A program made the translations under genes and the position numbers. Of a DNA stretch of 13,349 nt, positions 6,862 to 12,278 are shown piece by piece (the first letter of the stretch is position 1; every line of letters starts with the position of its first letter). Source of the stretch: Bacteriovoracaceae bacterium (GTDB taxonomy: Bacteria; Bdellovibrionota; Bacteriovoracia; Bacteriovoracales; Bacteriovoracaceae); the NCBI GenBank assembly GCA_947442115.1, contig CANEVK010000037.1:1-13349 (forward strand), given 5' to 3'. Under the pieces are notes generated by a model. The model saw only the letters and a program-made list of their open reading frames with translations. It had not been told where the DNA came from and made no database searches.

Positions 6862-8116
6862 GGACTTCATGGTTCGTGCCTACCGTACACATTTTCGCAA
6901 ACTCTCACCTAACGTAAAACTCTTCTTGATTGGTAATGCTTTTCAAGGAGTTGGCCTCTCGATTTATGGTTTGCTTTTCAATCTCTATCTTAAGGAGCTT
7001 GGTTTTGGTGAATCTACTATTGGGGGTCTGATCTCTACGACCAGTTTGGGAATTTCCCTCATGGCCCTACCAGCAGCATTTTTTATAGATAAGTTTTTTG
7101 TGAAACATCTTGTGGTTGTAGGATTATTTTTTTCCTCCATCCTTTATGGCTCACAAATGCTGGTCACAGGGGAATCTTCGCTTTATGCCCTGGGATTAGG
7201 CGCAAGCATGTTTCAGGCGCTTTTTAATATTTCAGTGTCGCCATTTTATTTAAGAAATTCTTCACCAGATGTAAGAGTTTATCTTTTTAGTCTTAACTCC
7301 GCTCTGAACATGGCCGCTCATTTAGTGGGGTATTTACTGGGGGGATATCTTCCAGAGATTATTCGCTCGTTTTATCCTGATTGGGACGCGCTTGTACTTT
7401 ATCGTTCATCCATTTTTGTTGCAGTCTCAATCATCTTTTGTTCAAATCTCATTTTCTTGAGGATTAAAAAAGTTTCTCGCCCTCACTTAAAAAGAAGTTT
7501 TTTACAAAATTTAAAAGAAAAAGATTGGGGGATTTTAGGGAAATTAATTATTCCGAAGTTGTGTTTTGCTTTTGGTGGTGGACTGGTTGTTCCATTTATG
7601 AATATTTATCTGAAGGATAAATTTGATCTCTCCACGAAAATGATTGGAATTTCCTACGCCTTACTTCAGTTCTTTATATTCATGGGTTTGTTTATGACCC
7701 CTGTTTTAGTGAAGAAAACAACTCATTTGCGTTTCATCCTTTTAACGGCAACACTCTCAATTCCTTTCATGCTGACCATGGGTCTCACAGGGAATGTTAT
7801 TTTAGTTGTAAGTTCGTTTTTTCTGAGAGGAATGCTAATGAATATGTCCGGGCCTATAACATCTATGTTTGAAATGGAGCATGTCAGAGAGCAGGAATGT
7901 GTTTTTGCCTCGGCCACCATACTTTTCTTTTATCATATGGTTTATACATCAAGTACAAGACTCGGAGGAATACTCATAGAAAAGTATTCATTTGGTCCGA
8001 CATTTTTCATGGCCGCCTTCTTTTATGCTCTTGCCATTTTTCTATATTATCATTTTTTTAAAAAAGAAGATTCAGTCATTATGAGAAATGAAGAAACTTT
8101 TATTGAGGCCGCTTAA
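6860..8116 (+). CDS. Major facilitator superfamily (MFS) transporter
   Basis: This is an inner-membrane protein of 418 residues, consistent with a 12-helix MFS carrier. Long hydrophobic segments alternate with short charged loops. Examples are residues about 21-43, 55-75, 83-102, 107-130, 145-165 and 180-202, then a basic central cytoplasmic loop at about 203-225, and a second half at about 228-250, 262-283, 290-308, 311-330, 350-372 and 380-400. The fold is convincing but nothing identifies the substrate. No good Shine-Dalgarno precedes either the ATG at 6860 or the in-frame ATG at 6869 (residue 4), so the start is uncertain. The gene faces the double-propeller gene head to head. Its stop overlaps by 4 nt the stop of the convergent msrC gene, with no terminator between them. 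Confidence 0.88.
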   Translation: MDFMVRAYRTHFRKLSPNVKLFLIGNAFQGVGLSIYGLLFNLYLKELGFGESTIGGLISTTSLGISLMALPAAFFIDKFFVKHLVVVGLFFSSILYGSQMLVTGESSLYALGLGASMFQALFNISVSPFYLRNSSPDVRVYLFSLNSALNMAAHLVGYLLGGYLPEIIRSFYPDWDALVLYRSSIFVAVSIIFCSNLIFLRIKKVSRPHLKRSFLQNLKEKDWGILGKLIIPKLCFAFGGGLVVPFMNIYLKDKFDLSTKMIGISYALLQFFIFMGLFMTPVLVKKTTHLRFILLTATLSIPFMLTMGLTGNVILVVSSFFLRGMLMNMSGPITSMFEMEHVREQECVFASATILFFYHMVYTSSTRLGGILIEKYSFGPTFFMAAFFYALAIFLYYHFFKKEDSVIMRNEETFIEAA

Positions 8117-8598
8117 AAAATAATTTCTGAAATTTTATTAAAGATTTTTTCCAGATTTTCAGCATCTCTTTTTTTGAAACGACTCACATGAGGAGAGTCT
8201 AGATCGAGAACTCCAAGGACAGTGTTATTTTTAATAAGTGGAATCACAAGTTCAGATCGAGATACAGAGTCGCAACTTATGTGACCGGGAAAGAGATGTA
8301 CATCCTCAACGAGTTGAGTCTTGGATGTTGAGTAAGCACTTCCACAGACTCCTCTCTCAGGTTTTATGCGGATACAGGCCGGTTTACCTTGAAACGGGCC
8401 AAGGATAAGTTCCTTGTCAGTCTCGGACCAAAGATAGAACCCGCACCAGTTCATATCTGGAATGGTGTGATAGACCCATGAAGAAATATTAGCAAGATTC
8501 GCATAAAGATTTCTTTCACCTTCAATCAGTGAACATAATTCTTTCTCGAGGTCCTGATAGAAGTGATCAGAGCTGTAATTAGATTGAATGATCCACAT
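8113..8598 (-). CDS. msrC: Free methionine-(R)-sulfoxide reductase (GAF domain)
   Basis: This 161-residue cytoplasmic enzyme reduces free L-methionine-(R)-sulfoxide with thioredoxin-type electrons, repairing oxidised free methionine. The single GAF domain contains the family sequence 'GPFQGKPAC' and 'GVCGSA'. The three catalytic cysteines are present at 75, 85 and 109; their spacing (10 and 24) equals that of Cys84, Cys94 and Cys118 in E. coli MsrC/YebR. 'GVLDLDSP' near residue 129 is also typical. It is the last gene of the corA operon and starts 4 nt after the HD gene ends. A GAGGAG motif 10 nt upstream lies inside the end of that gene, which suggests translational coupling. Confidence 0.94.
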   Translation of the reverse strand: MWIIQSNYSSDHFYQDLEKELCSLIEGERNLYANLANISSWVYHTIPDMNWCGFYLWSETDKELILGPFQGKPACIRIKPERGVCGSAYSTSKTQLVEDVHLFPGHISCDSVSRSELVIPLIKNNTVLGVLDLDSPHVSRFKKRDAENLEKIFNKISEIIF

Positions 8599-8602
8599 GG
8601 AA

Positions 8603-9229
8603 CTAAATCTCCTCTTTCAGCTTTTGGATAAAATCTTTCATATAGTTCGCCCTCAGGAGAGCTTCTTGCTTGGCCTTAGAGGTGTTCATTTTTTCAGGAA
8701 GTTTAAGCAGTTTGACAAAGTAATGATCCAACATAAATTCTTTATCATTTAATTCTCGATCTAAGGCCAGTGGATCATGAATATTATAAAAAGCAGTCTT
8801 CATTTGGGTGTTCACTGAAGCGCATCTTAGGATTCCAATCGCCCCTAAGGCATCGAGTCGGTCAGCATCTTGAAGAATGGCCGCTTCAAGATGAGAAGCT
8901 TGATGACCAGCTGAGTAGCTATGTTCGGTAATAATTTCTTGGATGAGATTAATTTCTTTTTCTGTAAAATGCGACTCTCTTAGTAAAACGGCAGCCCTCT
9001 CAGCACTCATCTTTGAGGCAAGAGAGCGGTCCGGATGATTTTTAGGCAAATTAACAATGTCATGACAGAAAGCCGCTGCGAGTAGACATTCCATAGTAAC
9101 ATCTTCTCCCTCAGCGAGAAGTTTACAATTTTGAATGACTCTTAAGACATGAGGCCAGTCATGAGCGGGATCTCCAGAGGGATAAAAAGGCAGGACAAGT
9201 TTGGAGAGTTTATCTAATTTTGGAGTCAC
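8603..9229 (-). CDS. HD-domain phosphohydrolase, YedJ-like
   Basis: This 208-residue, probably cytoplasmic, metal-dependent phosphohydrolase has the ordered HD ligands: His27 within 'AHDWPHVLR', His56-Asp57 in 'AAAFCHDIVNLPK', and Asp123 or a neighbour in 'LQDADRLDALGAIGI'. The pattern 'HDIVN.PK..P.R..AS..SA..A' and the 'QDADRL.ALGAIG' segment follow E. coli YedJ and related HD hydrolases. The substrate is not known; nucleotides are plausible. Translation starts at a GTG (plus 9227-9229) whose GTGA overlaps the TGA of the NTF2-like gene by 4 nt, with AGGA 10 nt upstream, so coupled translation is likely. Confidence 0.88.
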   Translation of the reverse strand: MTPKLDKLSKLVLPFYPSGDPAHDWPHVLRVIQNCKLLAEGEDVTMECLLAAAFCHDIVNLPKNHPDRSLASKMSAERAAVLLRESHFTEKEINLIQEIITEHSYSAGHQASHLEAAILQDADRLDALGAIGILRCASVNTQMKTAFYNIHDPLALDRELNDKEFMLDHYFVKLLKLPEKMNTSKAKQEALLRANYMKDFIQKLKEEI

Positions 9230-9717
9230 TCGGACTTCATCCTATTTTTTATTTTTTTTACAACAAAACCTAGCATGGGAATGTGTTCATATACAAAAGC
9301 TCCCATATCAAAATAATCTCGGTGATAAATAGATTTCCCTTCATCATCAAAAGTGATGACAGAGTTTCCATCGACTTTGATGGGCTCACCTGAGTTGAGC
9401 TTGTCAGTCTCTAAGGTCATTGTCCAAACAGCGACAACCGTTTTTCCAGATTCATGAAACTCTGAAAAATCAAATTTGATCTTATTAACATTTTTATACA
9501 TTCCTTCATAGTAGCGTTTGATTTTTTCGGCAGAATCAAGTGTTCCGACTGGATCAATAAACTTCACTTGAGGATGGTAGAATTCAGTCACAAGATGAAG
9601 TTTCTCTTTAGTAAGATTTTCAAAAAAATAAATAATCTTATCTTTATGCCCTAGGGTATTCATCGTTTGAGTGAATCCTGTCGTTATGAGTAATAAAAAA
9701 AATAAAAGATAATTCAT
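9226..9717 (-). CDS. NTF2-like (SnoaL/ketosteroid-isomerase fold) protein, probably exported
   Basis: This is a 163-residue protein. The first 18 residues (MNYLLFFLLLITTGFTQT) are strongly hydrophobic and look like a signal peptide or membrane anchor, but they lack the usual N-terminal lysines. The rest fits the NTF2-like fold: an N-terminal helix pair ('KIIYFFENLTKEKLHLVTEFYHPQ' region), 'VKFIDPVGTLDS', then beta strands including 'VVAVWTMTLET' and 'VDGNSVITFDDEGKSIYHRDYFD'. The pocket 'H..DYFD' pattern is common in SnoaL-like proteins. Its activity is unknown. AAGGAG at 9723-9728 overlaps the stop codon of the preceding corA gene. An internal ATG at residue 19 would give a cytoplasmic version but has no comparable site. 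Confidence 0.8.
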   Translation of the reverse strand: MNYLLFFLLLITTGFTQTMNTLGHKDKIIYFFENLTKEKLHLVTEFYHPQVKFIDPVGTLDSAEKIKRYYEGMYKNVNKIKFDFSEFHESGKTVVAVWTMTLETDKLNSGEPIKVDGNSVITFDDEGKSIYHRDYFDMGAFVYEHIPMLGFVVKKIKNRMKSE

Positions 9718-9726
9718 GGAAACTCC

Positions 9727-10641
9727 TTATTCTCTGGCGGTTTTAAACCATCCTTTCCTCTTGAAATACCAAAATGCCACGATGGTGATAAGTCCCATCC
9801 CAAAAATGACAAAGAAAATAGCCCATTTTGAATGCAGACCTGGAAGATGGGTAAAATTCATCCCATAGAAAGATGCTATAAAGTTAAGGGGAAGAAGAAT
9901 GGTAGAGAAAATGGTTAAAATTTTCATCACATCGTTGGCCCGTTGATCATTAAGAGCGATATGAAGCTCAAATAAGTGATCAAAGTTCGATGAAATATTA
10001 TCCAATTGAAAATAAAGCTGATCCAAATTTTCTCTTAAATCTTGCAACATGGATTGGTCATTTCGCCAAAAATCCTTGGATTGATAAAGCACATCGTTAG
10101 TTTGTTTGGTGAGACGTTTCAGGACAAATAGTTTACGACGAAATTGATAAATTCTTGTCGTTGAAAGATGTTCATTCTTTCTGGCCAAAATTTCTTTCTC
10201 AAAATCATCGTAAAGATCTTGTAGTTTAAAAACAGAGGCTTCATAGGTTTTGATGACTGATAAGCATACTTGGTGGATAAGTTGAGTCAGAGTTTGTGGA
10301 TAGTCACTTCTATTGGCCTTGTCACTCACGCGATTCAGATATTCAAGTTCTACTCGGTGAATCGTTATAAGTCGATCTTCAGTAAAGAAAAGAGCAATTT
10401 TGCGAGTTAACTCCTGGACAGTGGTATGATGTGGCTGAGATTCCAAATCAAAGCTTCTCATCATGAGGAAGTGACCCTCATCACTTTTTTCGTATTTCGG
10501 TAAATGCTCCGGTCTTAAACAGTCTTGAACTAAAAGATAGGGGATAGAGAATTCTTGGTTGAGACGTTCAAAATCTTTACCATCTGGTTCTTGAACATCC
10601 ACCCATTGAAAATCATTTTTAAGAAGCTTTTGGCCAATCAT
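9727..10641 (-). CDS. corA: CorA-type divalent metal (Mg/Co) channel
   Basis: This is an inner-membrane protein of 304 residues. A long N-terminal cytoplasmic domain (about 1-235) with helical, charged segments is followed by two C-terminal transmembrane helices at about 240-258 and 273-293. The signature loop YGMN (residues 259-262) sits right after the first helix, as in CorA channels, and a short Lys/Arg-rich tail follows. The length is close to the usual 310-320 residues. It is the first gene of a tight minus-strand operon (NTF2-like gene 9 nt downstream, then HD and msrC). The upstream gap to the RRM terminator is only about 38 nt. Its Shine-Dalgarno is weak (an AGG about 3 nt before the ATG). 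Confidence 0.93.
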   Translation of the reverse strand: MIGQKLLKNDFQWVDVQEPDGKDFERLNQEFSIPYLLVQDCLRPEHLPKYEKSDEGHFLMMRSFDLESQPHHTTVQELTRKIALFFTEDRLITIHRVELEYLNRVSDKANRSDYPQTLTQLIHQVCLSVIKTYEASVFKLQDLYDDFEKEILARKNEHLSTTRIYQFRRKLFVLKRLTKQTNDVLYQSKDFWRNDQSMLQDLRENLDQLYFQLDNISSNFDHLFELHIALNDQRANDVMKILTIFSTILLPLNFIASFYGMNFTHLPGLHSKWAIFFVIFGMGLITIVAFWYFKRKGWFKTARE

Positions 10642-10679
10642 GGGCCTATTAGAACATCAATAATAAGAGAAAGGGAAAT

Positions 10680-10703
10680 AAAAAAGGCCCTCTTGCGAGG
10701 GCC
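10680..10703 (-). terminator. Intrinsic terminator of RRM gene 1
   Basis: A 7-bp stem GGCCCTC (10686-10692) / GAGGGCC (10697-10703) with a GCAA tetraloop on the minus strand (a stable GNRA type), followed by six T. The hairpin is identical to the one after RRM gene 2. Confidence 0.93.
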
Positions 10704-10728
10704 CATATTTTTCATTTTATGAAATTGA

Positions 10729-10877
10729 GATTACCAACGGTTTCCACCACGGTCTCCACCGCGATCGCCACCACGGCCACCACCGAAACCACCGCGTCCA
10801 CCACGGTCTCCACCGCGATCGCCACCACGTCCACCACCGAAACCACCAGTACGCGGCTCCATAGGACGAGCTTCATT
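10729..10877. repeat. Nearly identical 3' tail repeat, copy 1
   Basis: This stretch matches 11368-11519 with five substitutions and one 3-nt indel. The first 59 bp (10729-10787 against 11368-11426) are identical. It encodes the RGG tail of RRM protein 1 and itself contains an internal 54-bp repeat unit. Confidence 0.93.
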
Positions 10878-11105
10878 CACAACAAGATTACGGCCACCCA
10901 TATCTGAACCATTGAGTTTATCAATAGCAGCTGCAGCTTGGTCATCTGTCGACATTTCAACAAAGCCAAAACCTTTCGAACGGCCAGTGTCTCTGTCCAT
11001 AACGATTTTAGCAGAATCTACTGAACCGAATTTTGAAAACAATTCGCTCAGAGCATCGTTTGTTGCTGAGAAAGGTAAGTTACCAACGTAAATTTTTTTA
11101 CCCAT
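10731..11105 (-). CDS. RNA-binding protein: RRM plus RGG-type glycine-rich tail (paralogue 1)
   Basis: This 124-residue protein has one RNA-recognition motif followed by a disordered Gly/Arg/Asp tail. RNP2 is IYVGNL (5-10) and RNP1 is KGFGFVEM (44-51), so the aromatic RNA-stacking positions are present. The tail (about 87-124) contains two copies of an 18-residue unit with 'FGGGRGGDRGGDRGG' and ends NRW. The architecture resembles cyanobacterial cold-inducible Rbp proteins and plant glycine-rich RNA-binding proteins. A role in mRNA binding or cold/stress response is inferred from that resemblance. The start has AAGGAGG (11111-11117), 5 nt upstream. It has its own promoter (11219-11246), a leader of about 105 nt and a terminator (10680-10703). 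Two paralogues lie upstream on the same strand. Confidence 0.95.
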   Translation of the reverse strand: MGKKIYVGNLPFSATNDALSELFSKFGSVDSAKIVMDRDTGRSKGFGFVEMSTDDQAAAAIDKLNGSDMGGRNLVVNEARPMEPRTGGFGGGRGGDRGGDRGGRGGFGGGRGGDRGGDRGGNRW

Positions 11106-11218
11106 AAAAACCTCCTTAAGGCCAGGGACGCGCTTTCAGAGGATCGGGGCCAGGGGACCAGAACACTACCGAGCGACTATTCATTAATACGAGCTATCTA
11201 TTTAGCTCTACTTATTAA
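11106..11218 (-). promoter_or_regulatory. Leader of RRM gene 1 with 5' hairpin and C-rich segment
   Basis: Transcription from the promoter at 11219-11246 would give a leader of about 105 nt. A perfect 6-bp hairpin GAGCTA/TAGCTC (11191-11208) would lie only a few nt from the 5' end. Further down, GGCCAGGG occurs twice on the plus strand (11120-11127 and 11148-11155), making the RNA C-rich there. The ribosome binding region includes the palindrome CCTTAAGG (11114-11121). This is longer and more structured than any other leader in the window. Confidence 0.5.
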
Positions 11219-11246
11219 AATATAGCACAATTTAAGGTACTTACAA
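11219..11246 (-). promoter_or_regulatory. Candidate promoter of RRM gene 1 with extended -10
   Basis: On the minus strand: -35 TTGTAA (plus 11241-11246), a 16-nt spacer, and -10 TATATT (plus 11219-11224) preceded by TGC, an extended -10. This is the best sigma70-like promoter in the window. The 10-mer CAAAATAGTC (11244-11253) overlaps the -35 box and recurs upstream of RRM gene 2. Confidence 0.65.
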
Positions 11247-11320
11247 AATAGTCTGGCAATAAATGAATATTTGCCTAGGGCTTAAAAAAGATAAAAATCA
11301 GTAATTCCAGTAGTTTAAGC

Positions 11321-11348
11321 AAAAAAAAGGCCCTCTTGCGAGGGCCTT
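11321..11348 (-). terminator. Intrinsic terminator of RRM gene 2
   Basis: A stem AAGGCCCTC/GAGGGCCTT (11327-11335 and 11340-11348, 9 bp) with loop TTGC (GCAA on the RNA) and a run of eight T on the minus strand. The core GGCCCTCTTGCGAGGGCC is the same as in the terminator of RRM gene 1. Confidence 0.94.
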
Positions 11349-11367
11349 AGCAGTTATCAATTTAATT

Positions 11368-11519
11368 GATTACCAACGGTTTCCACCACGGTCTCCACCG
11401 CGATCGCCACCACGGCCACCACCGAATCCACCAGAACGACCACCACGGTCTCCACCGCGATCGCCACCGCGTCCACCACCGAAACCACCAGTACGTGGCT
11501 CCATAGGACGAGCTTCATT
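11368..11519. repeat. Nearly identical 3' tail repeat, copy 2
   Basis: Partner of 10729-10877. It carries one additional codon (Ser) between the two internal glycine-rich units, so its internal repeat period is 57 bp instead of 54. Confidence 0.93.
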
Positions 11520-11747
11520 AACAGTGAGAGAACGTCCACCGAAATCAGCACCGTTAAGTTTTTCAATAGCAGCATCAGCTTCAGAAGCATCAGACATTTC
11601 AACAAAGCCGAAACCTTTAGAGCGACCAGTGTCTCTATCAGTTACGATTTTTGAAGAATCAACTTTTCCGAAAGATGCGAACATCTCTGAAAGTGATTCA
11701 TTTGTTGCTGAGAATGGTAGATTACCGACATAAATTTTCTTACCCAT
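11370..11747 (-). CDS. RNA-binding protein: RRM plus RGG-type glycine-rich tail (paralogue 2)
   Basis: This 125-residue paralogue of the 10731-11105 protein has the same layout: RNP2 IYVGNL (5-10), RNP1 KGFGFVEM (44-51), and a glycine-rich tail from about residue 87 ending NRW. The RRM halves differ at many positions (for example 'ESLSEMFASFGKV' against 'DALSELFSKFGSV'), while the tail differs only by one inserted Ser. The start at 11747 is preferred over an in-frame ATG at 11783. All three paralogues begin MGKKIYVGNLPF directly after a Shine-Dalgarno, and here GGAGG lies 4 nt upstream. The 12 extra residues of the longer frame (MSSRRYSSLGGF) have no ribosome binding site. The leader contains a GAGTAA/TTACTC hairpin, and no strong promoter was recognised. 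It ends at the terminator 11321-11348. Confidence 0.94.
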   Translation of the reverse strand: MGKKIYVGNLPFSATNESLSEMFASFGKVDSSKIVTDRDTGRSKGFGFVEMSDASEADAAIEKLNGADFGGRSLTVNEARPMEPRTGGFGGGRGGDRGGDRGGRSGGFGGGRGGDRGGDRGGNRW

Positions 11748-11751
11748 AAAA

Positions 11752-11756
11752 CCTCC
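11752..11756 (-). promoter_or_regulatory. Shine-Dalgarno that fixes the start of RRM gene 2
   Basis: GGAGG on the minus strand lies 4 nt before the ATG at 11745-11747. It supports the start shared by the three paralogues rather than the longer frame. Confidence 0.75.
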
Positions 11757-11784
11757 GAGGCTTGAGTAGCGTCTAGAGGACATG

Positions 11785-11848
11785 GAGTAACTTTACTCGG
11801 GACTCTCTGAAACGACGTTAATGCCCCATATTTAGCATCAAAATAGTC
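11785..11848 (-). promoter_or_regulatory. Leader of RRM gene 2: hairpin and shared 10-mer
   Basis: An inverted repeat GAGTAA-ct-TTACTC (11785-11798) sits about 38 nt before the start codon. The 10-mer CAAAATAGTC (11839-11848) is repeated exactly upstream of RRM gene 1 (11244-11253). A TGC-TAAATA element (minus strand, near 11830-11838) could be a weak extended -10. Confidence 0.4.
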
Positions 11849-11901
11849 CAAAAGCGACACAATAAATTAAATTCCCCTTCTTGTCCTCTAACCTGTTGTT
11901 A

Positions 11902-12174
11902 TTACATATGATTTTGAACCTTTGCTGCTTGAGGGCGGGCCTCATTAACGGTCAGGGATCTTCCTCCGTACTGACTTCCGTGAAGTTCAGAAATAGCGCT
12001 CTGGGCCTCAGTATCATTCATCATTTCAACGAAACCAAAACCTTTGCTGCGTCCTGAGTCACGATCTAAAACAATTTTTGATGAAGAGATTTTTCCAAAC
12101 GGAGAAAAAATTTCTAGCAAGGTATCGCTAGTTGAAGTGAAGGGAAGATTGCCGACATAAATTTTTTTACCCAT
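11902..12174 (-). CDS. RNA-binding protein: bare RRM without glycine-rich tail (paralogue 3)
   Basis: This 90-residue protein consists of one RNA-recognition motif, with RNP2 IYVGNL (5-10) and RNP1 KGFGFVEM (44-51) identical to the two neighbours. The family sequence continues to 'SLTVNEARP', and then, where the others begin their RGG tail, it ends after a short 'QAAKVQNHM'. The stop is doubled (TAATAA), and no decayed glycine-rich sequence follows. The tail is therefore absent rather than frameshifted. AAGGAG lies about 6 nt upstream of the ATG. No intrinsic terminator was found after the gene, so its message may continue into the leader of RRM gene 2. Expected function: RNA binding without the tail's aggregation or extra RNA-contact properties (inference). 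Confidence 0.93.
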   Translation of the reverse strand: MGKKIYVGNLPFTSTSDTLLEIFSPFGKISSSKIVLDRDSGRSKGFGFVEMMNDTEAQSAISELHGSQYGGRSLTVNEARPQAAKVQNHM

Positions 12175-12252
12175 GAATGACTCCTTAAAATTATTCCGCC
12201 TCTAGAGCGGTTTTCTTGGAGAGGATTTAACATGAATAAAAAGAGTCGAACA

Positions 12253-12268
12253 CTTAAGATGTCTTAAG
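12253..12268. promoter_or_regulatory. Perfect 16-bp palindrome upstream of RRM gene 3
   Basis: CTTAAGA-TG-TCTTAAG lies 79-94 nt upstream of the RRM gene 3 start codon and about 10 nt after the HD-GYP-like gene. No T-tract follows directly, so it is more like an operator (a dimeric repressor site) than a terminator. No binding protein can be named. Confidence 0.45.
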
Positions 12269-12278
12269 GATCAAGGCA

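Noticed and set aside
10719..10907. Plus-strand Thr/Ser-rich open frame opposite RRM gene 1
   Set aside because: It is the complement of the glycine-rich tail repeat; it has no ribosome binding site and its repetition comes from the minus-strand coding sequence.
10761..11464. Four copies of the octamer GCGATCGC (the cyanobacterial HIP1 palindrome)
   Set aside because: All lie in the RGG tails and simply encode Gly-Asp-Arg-Gly within the repeats, so they are not an independent genome signature.
11748..11783. Longer start of RRM protein 2 adding MSSRRYSSLGGF
   Set aside because: No ribosome binding site, and the two paralogues start at the equivalent MGKK with clear Shine-Dalgarno sites.
11642..11860. 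Minus-strand 72-codon open frame overlapping the start of RRM gene 2
   Set aside because: Out of frame with the RRM gene, GTG start without a ribosome binding site, and its sequence runs through conserved RRM coding.
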